A stretch of 64,000 bases of DNA from an uncultured Collinsella sp. Lineage in GTDB: Bacteria > Actinomycetota > Coriobacteriia > Coriobacteriales > Coriobacteriaceae. Shown piece after piece: positions 8,980 through 19,249 of the stretch. Location of the stretch: the NCBI GenBank assembly GCA_900541175.1, contig UQIT01000008.1, positions 7,772-71,771 of the forward strand. Reading direction: 5' to 3'. The notes beneath the pieces were generated by a model. The model was given only the letters and a program-made list of their open reading frames with translations. It was not told the origin of the DNA and did no database searches. Within the stretch, counting starts at the first letter, position 1; every line of letters starts with the position of its first letter. A program made the position numbers and the translations under genes.

Positions 8980-9027
8980 ACGCCGCATCGGCACGGCGCT
9001 AGCGAAGCGCCGGTAATCGCACGCAAG

Positions 9028-9732
9028 TTACGGGCGCGGCGGCACTAAAACATCGTAACGAACTGCCTTGCCCGCAAGTTGATAGCTCGGCTTAACGCCG
9101 GCAAGCAGCGGCCCCTTCACCGGCCGCTTGATAACGACCTTGCGCGGCCGCACCGCAAGCGCAGCTTCGACCAACGTCTCCTCATCGGCGCACGGCTGTT
9201 CCAGATGATGCAAGAGTTGGAACTTCTTTTTAACCGCCGCGCTCTTGGTGCGTCCGGGAAACATGGGGTCCAGATACACCACGTCGGGAGCGGCGAGCTC
9301 GCCCTGCCCGATCAGCTCAGCTGTATGGCGAAGGCCGGCAATGCTGTCCTCGCCCGCATGCAAGCGCATGCGCGCCACGGCTGTCGCAAGCGCCGGATCA
9401 TCTGCCGCGCGATCCAAGGCATCCTTGAGGAGCGCCGCGATCACGCAATCCTGCTCATACAGATCGACGGTAAAGCCCGCGGCCGCCAGCAGCAGCGAAT
9501 CCTCGCCAAAACCTGCCGTGGCATCAATCGCCCATGGGCGCTCGATGCCTTTTGCGCGCGCAGCCTTTACCAACAGCTCTTGCTGCAGACGGCCCTGCTT
9601 GAGCCGCGGAAGCATGCGGCCAAAATCGGCACGCAGCTCCATCGTGCCGTCGGTGAGCGTGAGTCCCTCGGACTTCCCGGTCAGCTCAAGCCCCACGGCC
9701 CGAGCAACAGAAAAGGGATCGACGACGCCCAT
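9028..9732 (-). CDS. rsmJ: RsmJ-like 16S rRNA (guanine-N2)-methyltransferase
   Basis: A 234-residue class I S-adenosylmethionine methyltransferase. The SAM-binding motif AIDATAGFGEDS is followed by acidic VDLYEQD. The catalytic region VYLDPMFPGRTKSAAVKKKF is the RsmJ hallmark (DPMYP-x-R-x-KSALVKK). RsmJ methylates G1516 of 16S rRNA in Escherichia coli. The family is best known from Gammaproteobacteria, so orthology in this lineage is inferred from motifs. AAGGAG lies directly upstream of the ATG. A tiny membrane-protein gene lies 63 bases upstream on the same strand. Confidence 0.8.
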   Translation of the reverse strand: MGVVDPFSVARAVGLELTGKSEGLTLTDGTMELRADFGRMLPRLKQGRLQQELLVKAARAKGIERPWAIDATAGFGEDSLLLAAAGFTVDLYEQDCVIAALLKDALDRAADDPALATAVARMRLHAGEDSIAGLRHTAELIGQGELAAPDVVYLDPMFPGRTKSAAVKKKFQLLHHLEQPCADEETLVEAALAVRPRKVVIKRPVKGPLLAGVKPSYQLAGKAVRYDVLVPPRP

Positions 9733-9795
9733 GGGTACTCCTTAACAAGCAAAACGAATACGCGAGCGCCGTTTATGTCGACACCCAACCGTCCG

Positions 9796-9939
9796 CTATT
9801 GTCCCACATGCGACATGGCCCACAGCATCCCAATGCAAAGCACCGCCATCAATCCCGTGCACACGGCAGCGATCACAGAATCACCCATGCGCCTTCCCAA
9901 CGACCGCGGCTCACGCACCTGCCCTGCTCCGTACATCAT
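9796..9939 (-). CDS. Small single-pass membrane protein, 47 residues
   Basis: I found this by reading the minus strand. The ATG at 9939 (a second ATG at 9936) follows AAGGAGGAG, and the frame runs 47 codons to TAG at 9796-9798. The N-terminal part is basic (REPRSLGRR) and the rest is one hydrophobic helix (about residues 22-43: VIAAVCTGLMAVLCIGMLWA). The ideal ribosome site and clear topology support a real gene, probably with the basic end inside. I do not recognise it. It may be co-transcribed with rsmJ. Confidence 0.6.
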   Translation of the reverse strand: MMYGAGQVREPRSLGRRMGDSVIAAVCTGLMAVLCIGMLWAMSHVGQ

Positions 9940-10170
9940 GGCTCCTCCTTCGGTCCAGCTCCTTGTTACGGCCTCATCATCTCAGCGCCGCACATGAGCT
10001 GCCATCGATTTGGCTTACGCCCAGCTTTCCCTTTTGAAAGGTTGGGGGCTGCGCGGGCTCAAAGCGCTTTCAGGGGCATGCATCGCCGCGTTGAACTACA
10101 ATGTGCTTCACCATATGTGCGGCACATGGGGTGCACCAGACCGGCCGTACCCGTATCGAAAGGACCAGCC

Positions 10171-10575
10171 ATGAGCAACGCCTGCAAATTACTCAAAATC
10201 CTATCGTTCTTCTTCTTTGTCGTCGGCATTCTAAGTGCAGGCATGGGTGCTACAGCGCTCTTTGCGGGCAGTGCGGCAGGCGATATCACGGGTGCCATGA
10301 TCGTCTCTTGCGTCGTCGTCATCGTATTGGGCGTCGTCGAAATTGTGACCGCTGTCTTTGGTATCCGCGCGGCAAATAATCCCGCCAAGGCTGGCGTTGT
10401 CTGGATCTGGTCCATCGTCTGCCTAGCATGTTCGGTCATCAGTCTGCTCCTCTCCCTGCCCCTCTTGGGTGGGACTGGCTCAAGCATCCCCGATTTTACC
10501 GGCTTGATTGTCAGCATTATCTACTTTGTACTCGCCAACCGCGTCAAGAAAGAGGGCATGGACCGTTTGAGCTAA
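10171..10575 (+). CDS. Small four-helix membrane protein
   Basis: A 134-residue hydrophobic protein with four predicted membrane helices: about residues 7-33 (LSFFFFVVGILSAGMGATAL), 42-63, 73-97 and 105-122. It ends with a short basic tail (NRVKKEGMDR). There is no recognisable catalytic motif. Its size and layout resemble small actinobacterial membrane proteins of unknown function. I chose ATG at 10171 because AAGGAC precedes it; longer open frame to the left has no start with a ribosome site. A strong hairpin follows, so it is probably a single-gene transcript. Confidence 0.65.
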   Translation: MSNACKLLKILSFFFFVVGILSAGMGATALFAGSAAGDITGAMIVSCVVVIVLGVVEIVTAVFGIRAANNPAKAGVVWIWSIVCLACSVISLLLSLPLLGGTGSSIPDFTGLIVSIIYFVLANRVKKEGMDRLS

Positions 10576-10621
10576 GCCGCATCCGTGTCAATCGCTCAGC
10601 GACTCTGGTATATACGCCAAT

Positions 10622-10661
10622 AAAAAGGGCCGATCGCGTAGCAACGCGGTCGGCCCTTTAC
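10622..10661 (+). terminator. Rho-independent terminator
   Basis: AAAGGGCCGATCGCG pairs with CGCGGTCGGCCCTTT (one G-T wobble) across a TAGCAA loop and ends in T-rich sequence. It closes the four-helix membrane protein gene. Confidence 0.85.
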
Positions 10662-10677
10662 GTTTACCCAGATAAAA

Positions 10678-10711
10678 CCTGCCAAAATAAACCTGTCCCT
10701 TTTTGGCAGGT
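10678..10711. repeat. CCTGCCAAAA inverted repeat with a CTGTCCC core
   Basis: CCTGCCAAAA pairs with TTTTGGCAGG around an interior containing CCTGTCCC. It adjoins the stop of the leftward rlmA-like gene (10714), so it can act as its transcript end. The interior resembles the GGGACNGTCCC family seen elsewhere in the window. Confidence 0.6.
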
Positions 10712-10713
10712 TG

Positions 10714-11529
10714 TTAGCTGTGGCGGTACTCGGCGATGATGAAGTCGATGTCGGTTTGAAGGGTGTCCAAGTTTGCCAGGCGCTCTTTATCGGCAGGTCG
10801 TGTGCGGTAATAGTACGGCGTCATCTGGAACACCGCCTCGATGTCGGCTTGGGTCTGAAGCGTAATATTCGCAGATACCCGCTGCGTTCCGACTAACTCG
10901 AGTTCAGTAGTCTTCGGCAGTTTCTCGTCATTGAGATATGGCGTGTCGTAGAGTACCTCCTTGAGCCCAAACAGATGACGGGCACCTGGCACCACGGTGT
11001 AGAGCGAACCTTCGGGTGCCAGCACGCGGGCAAACTCGCGCTCGTTAAAGGGAGCAAAGAGCTCGGTCACCATATCGAAGGCGCCATCAGCCACGGGGAT
11101 ATCCTTCATGTTGGCCACGAAGTAGGTCGCATCGCCGCGCTTGGCGGCAAGGCGCACCATCTCTTTGCCCAGGTCGAAACCGTAAGCATCCACGCCCGGC
11201 ACCGCGCCCATGGCACTGGTGTAGTAGCCCTCGCCGCAGCAAATATCGAGCAGCGTCATGGGGCCGTTCGCAGACGCTGCACGCCCAGACACCCGCTCGT
11301 GCACCAGCTCAACCATCGCATCGCGCAACGGTGCATAGTAACCGCGGTTCAGAAAGTCACGACGGCTGCGCGCCTGCGACTTGGGATCGCCCATGGAGTC
11401 GCCGCTCTTGGACGAGCGCAGCAGATATAAATAGCCCTCGCGCGCACGGTCAAACCGGTGTCCGCCCGCGCATGCAGCACCGCGTTCGTCATCCACCAAC
11501 GGTTCATGGCAAACAGGACACAACAACAT
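10714..11529 (-). CDS. RlmA-type 23S rRNA (guanine-N1)-methyltransferase
   Basis: A 271-residue protein that begins with a zinc finger (CPVC at residues 4-7, then CAGGH near 20-24) followed by a class I methyltransferase fold with LLDICCGEGYYTSAM as the SAM motif. FDRAREGYLYLL and RRDFLNRGYY are typical RlmA/TlrB segments. The family methylates G745 or G748 in helix 35 of 23S rRNA; RlmAII confers tylosin resistance in some actinobacteria. Sequence alone does not tell which position is modified. AAGGAG precedes the ATG. A related TSS-proximal operator is not seen. Confidence 0.8.
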   Translation of the reverse strand: MLLCPVCHEPLVDDERGAACAGGHRFDRAREGYLYLLRSSKSGDSMGDPKSQARSRRDFLNRGYYAPLRDAMVELVHERVSGRAASANGPMTLLDICCGEGYYTSAMGAVPGVDAYGFDLGKEMVRLAAKRGDATYFVANMKDIPVADGAFDMVTELFAPFNEREFARVLAPEGSLYTVVPGARHLFGLKEVLYDTPYLNDEKLPKTTELELVGTQRVSANITLQTQADIEAVFQMTPYYYRTRPADKERLANLDTLQTDIDFIIAEYRHS

Positions 11530-11597
11530 GGCAACTCCTTAGCGCGAACAACACAACGCCCACCATTGTCGCACGCCTTCCCTACCTAGTCATAGAA

Positions 11598-11655
11598 GAG
11601 ACAAGGAGTGTCCCCAGCTGCCGACAGAAAAGGAACGTCCCTAAGTGCCGACTGG
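11598..11655. repeat. Two-unit intergenic repeat (GTCCCCAGCTGCCGAC / GTCCCTAAGTGCCGAC)
   Basis: Two tandem units, AGTGTCCCCAGCTGCCGAC and AACGTCCCTAAGTGCCGAC, are separated by AGAAAAGG. The same pair recurs at 26117-26169 with the unit order GGGACGTTCC then GGGACTGTCCCC. It lies between the rlmA-like start and the MATE gene. Function unknown. Confidence 0.6.
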
Positions 11656-11720
11656 TTGCATTAGGAGTATCATCGTCTGCGCAAATAAGCACGAAAGAGC
11701 ATGTTAGAGATTGAGAGCGT

Positions 11721-13103
11721 ATGGCTGATACCGCATCTAAGCACATTGACATGACCACCGGATCGCTGTGGCGCAATATTCCCCTGTTCGCCTTCCCCGT
11801 GGCCGCCACGAGCATCTTGGAGCAGCTGTCGAACCTCATCGCCACCGTCATCATCGGTAATTTCTCGGGCGACCAGGGAACCCTCGCCATGGCGGCGGTC
11901 GGCTCCAATGTTCCGCTTACCAGTCTTATGCTCAACCTGTTTATTGGGATGTCGCTTGGCTCCAACGTGGTCATCGCCAACGCTATCGGCCGCAACGATC
12001 AGAACATGGTCAAACGCGCCGTCCATACCTCGATTTTAATGGCGCTTGTGGGCTTTGTCGTCATCGCGCTGGGCGAGATCTTTGCCGAGCCCATGCTCGC
12101 CGCGCTCAACGTTCCCGCCGAAACCATGCCGCTCGCCTCGCTCTACCTACGCGTCTTTTTGCTCAGCCTGCCCTCGATCTTGCTCTACAACTTTGAGGCC
12201 GCGATCTTCCGCTCCGTCGGCATCACCCGCATGCCGCTGCAGGCGCTTGCCGTGTCCACCGTCCTCAACATTGGCCTGGACCTCATCTTTGTCCCCGTAC
12301 TCCACTGGGGCGTCGTGGGCGTCGCCATCGCCACCGCCATCGCCTACACCGTCAGCGCCGCTACGCTCTTTATCCGCCTGCTCAAGACCGACTCCGTCGT
12401 CCGCGTCACCCCACGCGACCTGGCTATCGACCCCGTCGCCCTCAAGCGCATCGTCAAGATCGGCCTGCCTGCCGGCATCCAAAGCGCCGTCTTTGCCGTC
12501 GCCAACATCATCATCCAGTCTGCCATCAACAGCCTGGGCACCGAGGTCATGGCGGCCTCGAGCGCCGCCATGAGCCTGGAGTATGTGTGCTACAACCTGC
12601 TCAACAGCTTTAGCCAGGCTTGCACCACCTTTGTGGGACAAAACCACGGCGCTCGTCAGATCGACCGCTGCACCAAAACGCTCAAGGTCTGCCTGGTCGA
12701 AGGCGGTATCGTTGCCCTCACCACGATTATCGTTATTGTCGGCCTCGGGCGCGAAATCCTATCGCTGTTCAACAGCGATCCCAACATCGTCTCGATCGGC
12801 TATATCCGCGTGTGCTCGATTTTCCCGGCGTACGCCTTTAGCATGTTCTACGAAAACATGTCCGGCTACCTGCGCGGCTTTGGTATCTCGCTCATGCCCG
12901 CCCTCATCACCATGATCTGTGTCTGCGGCATCCGCTTCTATTGGGTGTTCTGCGTGTTCCCGCACTTCCGCACCTTTGCGAACATCATGATGGTCTACCC
13001 CATCAGCCTGGGCACCACGGCGTTCTTTATGGTCGTGGCGGTATTACTCTGCCACCCGGCACGCACCTATCGCGCCGCCCAAGCCAAAGCGACAGCCCGC
13101 TAA
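11721..13103 (+). CDS. MATE-family multidrug/cation efflux transporter
   Basis: A 460-residue inner-membrane protein with about 12 hydrophobic helices in two homologous halves. The start (MTTGSLWRNIPLFAFPVAAT) and the helix 2-3 region (AAVGSNVPLTSLMLNLFIGM; GSNVVIANAIG) are classic for the MATE/DinF-like group, which exports cationic drugs or metabolites using Na+ or H+ gradients. GAGATTGAGAGCGT before the ATG is a weak ribosome site. It ends 28 bases from the convergent LysR gene, with no regulator on the same strand. The substrate cannot be told. Confidence 0.9.
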   Translation: MADTASKHIDMTTGSLWRNIPLFAFPVAATSILEQLSNLIATVIIGNFSGDQGTLAMAAVGSNVPLTSLMLNLFIGMSLGSNVVIANAIGRNDQNMVKRAVHTSILMALVGFVVIALGEIFAEPMLAALNVPAETMPLASLYLRVFLLSLPSILLYNFEAAIFRSVGITRMPLQALAVSTVLNIGLDLIFVPVLHWGVVGVAIATAIAYTVSAATLFIRLLKTDSVVRVTPRDLAIDPVALKRIVKIGLPAGIQSAVFAVANIIIQSAINSLGTEVMAASSAAMSLEYVCYNLLNSFSQACTTFVGQNHGARQIDRCTKTLKVCLVEGGIVALTTIIVIVGLGREILSLFNSDPNIVSIGYIRVCSIFPAYAFSMFYENMSGYLRGFGISLMPALITMICVCGIRFYWVFCVFPHFRTFANIMMVYPISLGTTAFFMVVAVLLCHPARTYRAAQAKATAR

Positions 13104-13130
13104 ACACCGCACTCAACGCCACGCCAGTCA

Positions 13131-13997
13131 TTAATTGACAATATGCGAGCTCATATAGTCGATAAAGCGCCTCGTGGCGATAGGCATGGTGTCCCAACTG
13201 CGCCAGGCTGCCACTACGTCACGCGAGGGGGCGTGCACGATGGGACGTACGCGAATATCGGCCCGCATGCCCTCGACGGTACGGCGATACAGCATGCTCA
13301 CGCCTAGGCCCTCCTCCACCATCGCCATGATGGTGTAATCGTCGGTGACCTCGCTCGTCACGTGCGGCGACAGCCCATGCGCCGCGAATGCATCGAGTAC
13401 CAGGCTCTGTTCGCCTTCATCCAGCAGCACAAACGGCTCGGACGCTAGGTCAGCGAGTGTCACCTTTTCCTTTGCCGTCAGCGGATGCGCCGCCGGCAAC
13501 AATGCCACCAACTCGTCGTGATAGACCACACGCTTCTCGAGCCCAGCGGTAAATCCGCGTGCCGTAAAACAAAAATCAACCACGCCATCGTGCACCCACT
13601 GGGCGTTGCGCGTGTAATCGCCCTGCTTGAGGGTAAAGTGTACGCCCGGGTGCAGGGCCCCAAAGTCGCGGATCACGCGCGGCAACACGGTTCGACTCAC
13701 GTTGGTAAACGTCGCAATACGAATATCAGTCGAGGAAAGTCCCAGCAGCTCCTGGCGCTTGCCCTCGAGCTCGGCCTCGGCGGTCACGATCTGGCGCAGG
13801 TACGGCAGATACTGCTTGCCGTCGCGCGTAAGCGAAACGCCCTGCTTGCCGCGCTCGATAAGCGTGGTGCCTAACTCGCGCTCGAGCGCCTTGACAGCCT
13901 GGCTCACCGCACTTTGCGTATAGCCCAGCTCATCGGCCGCGCCCTTAAGACTGCCGCGATCGACCACCATACAAACAATCTGATAACGTGATGCCAT
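13131..13997 (-). CDS. LysR-family transcriptional regulator
   Basis: A 288-residue regulator. Residues 1-60 form the winged helix-turn-helix (GSLKGAADELGYTQSAVSQA, RELGTTLIERGKQGVSLT) and residues ~90-288 the periplasmic-binding-like effector domain (IRIATFTNVSRTVLP). GGGGAGG lies just upstream of the ATG. It is divergent from the EamA transporter at 14156, the classic LysR arrangement, so it most likely controls that gene in response to the transporter's substrate. The 158-base gap is the likely operator region, but I could not pick out a clear T-N11-A box. Confidence 0.9.
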   Translation of the reverse strand: MASRYQIVCMVVDRGSLKGAADELGYTQSAVSQAVKALERELGTTLIERGKQGVSLTRDGKQYLPYLRQIVTAEAELEGKRQELLGLSSTDIRIATFTNVSRTVLPRVIRDFGALHPGVHFTLKQGDYTRNAQWVHDGVVDFCFTARGFTAGLEKRVVYHDELVALLPAAHPLTAKEKVTLADLASEPFVLLDEGEQSLVLDAFAAHGLSPHVTSEVTDDYTIMAMVEEGLGVSMLYRRTVEGMRADIRVRPIVHAPSRDVVAAWRSWDTMPIATRRFIDYMSSHIVN

Positions 13998-14155
13998 TGT
14001 GCCTCCCCGTCAATGCAGACGTAAAACGTTTTGCCAGGGCTTTTTCTGCCAACATTAGCATTTCTTAATCATACTGAAGATACATTCGCTTTACTACATC
14101 CACATCTGGGAGCAGAATCCTTTTTACGAAACCGTTCTGTAACAAAAGGAGCCCC

Positions 14156-15058
14156 ATGGATCGCAAAAAAGCAATCGCGCTCTCATTTTCCGTTCCCGTC
14201 GCATGGGGCTTTTCGTATCCCCTCATGAAGATCGGCATGGACAGCATGAACGCCACGAGCATCGTTGCGCTGCGCTGCATCATCGCCTTTGCGGCCTGCC
14301 TGCTGCTCTTCCACAAGCGCGCTTTCCGCATCAATCGCGACCTTATGGTCCGCGCCGCTATCATCGGCGCCATCATGGCAACCGAGCTCACCTGCATGTG
14401 CCTGGGCTCCAGCCTCACTTCTGCCTCCACTGCCGGCTTTTTGCAGAGCCTGACGGTCTTGATCGTGCCGTTTGCCAACGCCGCCCTGCTGCGTCGCGCC
14501 CCCGAGCGCAAGGTGCTCGTCGGCACGGCTATCGTCACCTGCGGCATGCTGCTGCTCTCGGGCGCCGACTTTACCAGCCTGAACCCGGGCGCGCTCATCA
14601 TGCTGTTATCCGCCTTTGTCTACGCCGGACACATCATTGTGGCCAAGCGCTTTGTCGAAGAAGTCGATCCGCTGACTCTGGGCGTTTGGCAACTAGGCTT
14701 CGGCGGCCTGTTCTCGGGCATCGCGGCATTCACCTTTGGCGGTTTCACGCTTCCCGGCACGCCGGGCGAGGTCGTGGTCGTCGTCGCACTCGCACTCATC
14801 TGCTCTGCCTATGGCTTTATCACCCAAACGCTCGTGCAGCCCCACGTACCCGCCGAGACCACCGGCTTCGCTTTCTCGCTCGAGCCGGTATGCTCCGCCG
14901 TCTTTTCGTTCTTCCTGGTCGGCGAGGTCCTGAGCCCCATCGCCTTCCTGGGTGCAGCTCTCATCCTCACCGGCGTCATAGCGGCAACCGTCGAACTTCC
15001 GCGCCTTCGTGCACATGGACAGGCTCGCATGGCGGGAACGCCCGAACGCGTCTCGTAG
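14156..15058 (+). CDS. EamA/DMT-superfamily exporter
   Basis: A 300-residue transporter with ten predicted helices in two EamA repeats. The first repeat opens with ALSFSVPVAWGFSYPLMKIG; the second holds LLSAFVYAGHIIVAKRFVEEVDPLTL. The signature GEVLSPIAFLGAALILTGV near the end is typical. DMT exporters move amino acids, nucleosides or drugs across the inner membrane. The ATG follows AAAAGGAGCCCC. It is divergently paired with the LysR regulator at 13131-13997, which is its likely controller. No substrate can be named. Confidence 0.9.
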   Translation: MDRKKAIALSFSVPVAWGFSYPLMKIGMDSMNATSIVALRCIIAFAACLLLFHKRAFRINRDLMVRAAIIGAIMATELTCMCLGSSLTSASTAGFLQSLTVLIVPFANAALLRRAPERKVLVGTAIVTCGMLLLSGADFTSLNPGALIMLLSAFVYAGHIIVAKRFVEEVDPLTLGVWQLGFGGLFSGIAAFTFGGFTLPGTPGEVVVVVALALICSAYGFITQTLVQPHVPAETTGFAFSLEPVCSAVFSFFLVGEVLSPIAFLGAALILTGVIAATVELPRLRAHGQARMAGTPERVS

Positions 15059-15145
15059 ATCCCACTCTTCATACAGCCGTGGCATAAAGGCAACCGGTGC
15101 GCCTTTACAATAGATACCGACAGAGCATCTGAGTAAAGGAGCCCC

Positions 15146-15871
15146 ATGGACGCTGCGACCCGCGACCGCAACATAGCAACTTGGTTGGGCGATGCGCCGC
15201 AGCCGGTACGTGACACTACGAACCAGCTGCTCGAGCGCATCGCCCTTTTGCGTGCCGAGCAGACCATCTATCCGGCACAAGACGACATTCTCAATGCCCT
15301 CGCCTACACGCCGGCCGACCAGGTCAAGGTTGTCATCTTGGGTCAGGACCCCTATCACGGACCCAACCAGGCCATGGGGCTGTCGTTCTCGGTCCCCGCG
15401 ACGCAAACCAAGTTGCCGCCGAGCCTGCGCAACATTTACAAGGAACTCAAAGCCGATCTGGGCTGCCCCATTCCCGCCACGGGAGACCTAACCCCATGGG
15501 CACGGCAGGGCGTCCTGCTCCTCAACACTACGCTCACCGTGCGCGAGCATGCCGCCAACTCGCACGCCAAACTGGGCTGGAGCACGCTCACCGATTACGT
15601 TATCGAACGCTGCTGCCAGCTGCCCCAGCCGGTAGTCTTTTTGGCATGGGGTCGCTTTGCCCAACAGATGGTCGAAGGCAAGCTCGTCGCGACTGGCGCG
15701 GACAAGGCAGCCGACAAGTTCTGCCTGGCCTCTACGCATCCCTCGCCGCTTTCGGCCAACCGTGCCACGGCAGAACTCCCCGCCTTTATGGGGTCGCGCC
15801 CCTTCTCGGCAGCCAATCGGCTACTCGAACAGCACGGCTCGACCCCCGTCAACTGGACTTGCCTCGGCTAA
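15146..15871 (+). CDS. ung: Uracil-DNA glycosylase, family 1
   Basis: A 241-residue enzyme that removes uracil from DNA to start base-excision repair. The water-activating motif GQDPYHGPNQAMGLSFSV (Asp of GQDPYHG), the LLNTTLTVREHAANSH segment and the DNA-intercalating THPSPLSANR motif (catalytic His) are all intact. Length matches family 1 (about 225-240). The start has AAAGGAGCCCC, the same leader as the EamA gene upstream. It ends at a bidirectional hairpin facing the SDR gene. Confidence 0.95.
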   Translation: MDAATRDRNIATWLGDAPQPVRDTTNQLLERIALLRAEQTIYPAQDDILNALAYTPADQVKVVILGQDPYHGPNQAMGLSFSVPATQTKLPPSLRNIYKELKADLGCPIPATGDLTPWARQGVLLLNTTLTVREHAANSHAKLGWSTLTDYVIERCCQLPQPVVFLAWGRFAQQMVEGKLVATGADKAADKFCLASTHPSPLSANRATAELPAFMGSRPFSAANRLLEQHGSTPVNWTCLG

Positions 15872-15883
15872 AATCGATACATC

Positions 15884-15924
15884 AAAAACGCGCCCGACGG
15901 CAATTTTGCCATCGAGCGCGTTTC
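15884..15924. terminator. Bidirectional terminator between ung and the SDR gene
   Basis: AAACGCGC and GCGCGTTT form the base of a long imperfect stem whose inner part (GGCAA/TTGCC) closes a short loop. It lies between convergent genes, 14 bases after ung and touching the SDR stop, and both sides show A/T tracts. Confidence 0.8.
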
Positions 15925-16605
15925 CTATTCGGGCCAAATAAATTGTGTGCGGCCGGCCTCGCCGCCATCGATCAGCAGACTCTGTCCGGTCATAAACCGG
16001 TTGGTCACGCCCACAAAGTAGATCCACTCGGCGATCTCTTGGGCGGTGGCCCAGCGCTTAAGCGGTGTGAGCTCCATAATCTGGTTCCACAGGTGTTCGT
16101 CTTCCATCACGCAACGGTTGAGCGGCGTGATAACGCCGCCCGGGTCCACACTGTTGGCGATGGCCTGCGGTGCCAGCCGGTTTGCAAGGTTCTTGGTGTA
16201 GGCGATAACGCCGCCCTTGCTGGCGGCATAGGCGGGAAACTCCGATCCCGTATGCCCGCTCGCCGACCCCACATTGACCACGGATTTGATAGCCGGTGCC
16301 GGCTTGGCGGCAAGCCCCTCCCCCACAAAGGCGTAGCGCTCGGTCACGTTGATGGTTCCACACAGGTTGGCGGCGATGTCGTCAGCCGAATCCTGCGTAC
16401 CGGCAACGTTCACGATTACCCGGGGTTCAAGGTCGCCTGGAAACGAGTCGGGCTCGCGGACATCAACGATCAGATGGCGGTAGCGCTCGTGTTCGATCGC
16501 CGCCGGCAGCAGATCAAAGCCCACGACCTCGTGGCCCTCGTCCAAAAAGCGCTGCACGCACGCGGCTCCGATACCGCCCGAAGCGCCCGTGATCAAAACC
16601 CGCAT
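15925..16605 (-). CDS. Short-chain dehydrogenase/reductase (SDR)
   Basis: A 226-residue NAD(P)-binding Rossmann enzyme. It shows the cofactor loop GASGGIG (residues 7-13), NVAG, the catalytic YAASKGG (Tyr-x-x-x-Lys) with an upstream serine in NVGSAS, and PGGVITP. The C-terminal IDGGEA matches classical SDRs. At 226 residues it is slightly short. It probably oxidises or reduces an alcohol/ketone; the substrate is unknown. AAGGAG lies upstream of the ATG. The VUT transporter gene ends ten bases upstream on the same strand, so the two probably form one transcript. Confidence 0.85.
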   Translation of the reverse strand: MRVLITGASGGIGAACVQRFLDEGHEVVGFDLLPAAIEHERYRHLIVDVREPDSFPGDLEPRVIVNVAGTQDSADDIAANLCGTINVTERYAFVGEGLAAKPAPAIKSVVNVGSASGHTGSEFPAYAASKGGVIAYTKNLANRLAPQAIANSVDPGGVITPLNRCVMEDEHLWNQIMELTPLKRWATAQEIAEWIYFVGVTNRFMTGQSLLIDGGEAGRTQFIWPE

Positions 16606-16614
16606 ACTTGCTCC

Positions 16615-17337
16615 TTAGACGGTTGCGTGGCGCTCGAGGTACTCGGCGCCCACATTCTCACGCTCCCAGCCACGCACGACCCTGTAGCCCACGGGGCTCA
16701 GGAAGACCTCGCACAGCAGCTCGGCAACAGCGCCGGTCAGCGAGCACATAAGGACCTGCACCCAGGTCCAACCAAAGAACGTGTGGCTCACCACAATGGC
16801 AAAGACCAGGTTGTCGATAAACTGGCCAACACCCGTGGACACATAGGAGCGGAAGGCAAAGCTCGCAAAATTATTCTTTTTGAGCATACGGCCGAGCGAT
16901 TGGTTGAGCGTGGAGTTAACCACGGCAGAAACGAGCATTGCCAGCGAAGAGCCCAGTACCACGTACCAGGTGCCGCCGATGGTGGCGTTAAGGGCAGTGT
17001 TGACCTCGATCATGCCGGTGTCGTAGTAGGCACCCCACATACCGGGCGTGAGCGAGCATGCCCAAAAGCACAGGCTCACGGCCAGGTTAACCAGCAGCGC
17101 GAGGATAGAGATTTTGATGGATGCCTTGGCGCCAAAGCGCTTGCAGATCATGTCCTGGCACAAAAACGAAACCCAGCTCACCACAAAGCCACAGTCGAGC
17201 GCCAGATACGGCAGGCTGATAAGCTCTTTGTTGGCCAGCAGGTTCATCATGATGACGCTCACGAAAAACAGCGAAACCGTTGCCGCGGGAATGCTCCGCA
17301 ACAGGACCTTGTAGTCCTCCATGACCTTCTTGATCAT
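16615..17337 (-). CDS. VUT/YhhQ-family membrane transporter (queuosine precursor type)
   Basis: A 240-residue protein with about six membrane helices. FFVSVIMMNLLANKELISLP, LDCGFVVSWVSFLCQDMICK and the AMLVSAVVNSTLNQS region match the VUT ('vitamin uptake transporter')/YhhQ family, which imports queuosine precursors such as preQ0/preQ1 in E. coli. AAAGGAGTACATA precedes the ATG. The 156-base leader holds a GAGCAG/CTGCTC hairpin followed by A-rich sequence, but I could not make a preQ1 riboswitch fit. It reads into the SDR gene. Confidence 0.75.
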   Translation of the reverse strand: MIKKVMEDYKVLLRSIPAATVSLFFVSVIMMNLLANKELISLPYLALDCGFVVSWVSFLCQDMICKRFGAKASIKISILALLVNLAVSLCFWACSLTPGMWGAYYDTGMIEVNTALNATIGGTWYVVLGSSLAMLVSAVVNSTLNQSLGRMLKKNNFASFAFRSYVSTGVGQFIDNLVFAIVVSHTFFGWTWVQVLMCSLTGAVAELLCEVFLSPVGYRVVRGWERENVGAEYLERHATV

Positions 17338-17493
17338 TATGTACTCCTTTGGTTTTAGGTTTAACGAGCAGGATATCGGACCCGAACTGCTCGGACGCCC
17401 CGGTCTTGAGACGACGGTGGGTATGATAGCCGCTCACACGGCATCAGGCAAGCAAACGGCACGGCAGCCCCGCAGGGCCACCGCGCCGATGCG

Positions 17494-19107
<1,614 letters not shown>

Positions 19108-19249
19108 GCGGATCCTTTCTTGCATTGAGTGCATTACGTCGATGTAACCGTATTATTGTAGCCGCGAAATCTCGCTCTAGGGCGCCTATCAGGACAAATT
19201 CATCAGTTGGGGCCTAGGGTAGCAGTCGATGGCGGCACTCCGCAGTAGT

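Noticed and set aside
15496..17358. Long plus-strand open frame of 620 codons
   Set aside because: Antisense to the SDR and VUT genes. GC-rich codon bias opens mirror frames; no ribosome site or known motif.
17338..17493. preQ1 riboswitch before the VUT/YhhQ gene
   Set aside because: The family would suit one, and a GAGCAG/CTGCTC hairpin with A-rich tail is present, but neither the preQ1-I core nor a convincing preQ1-II pattern could be found.
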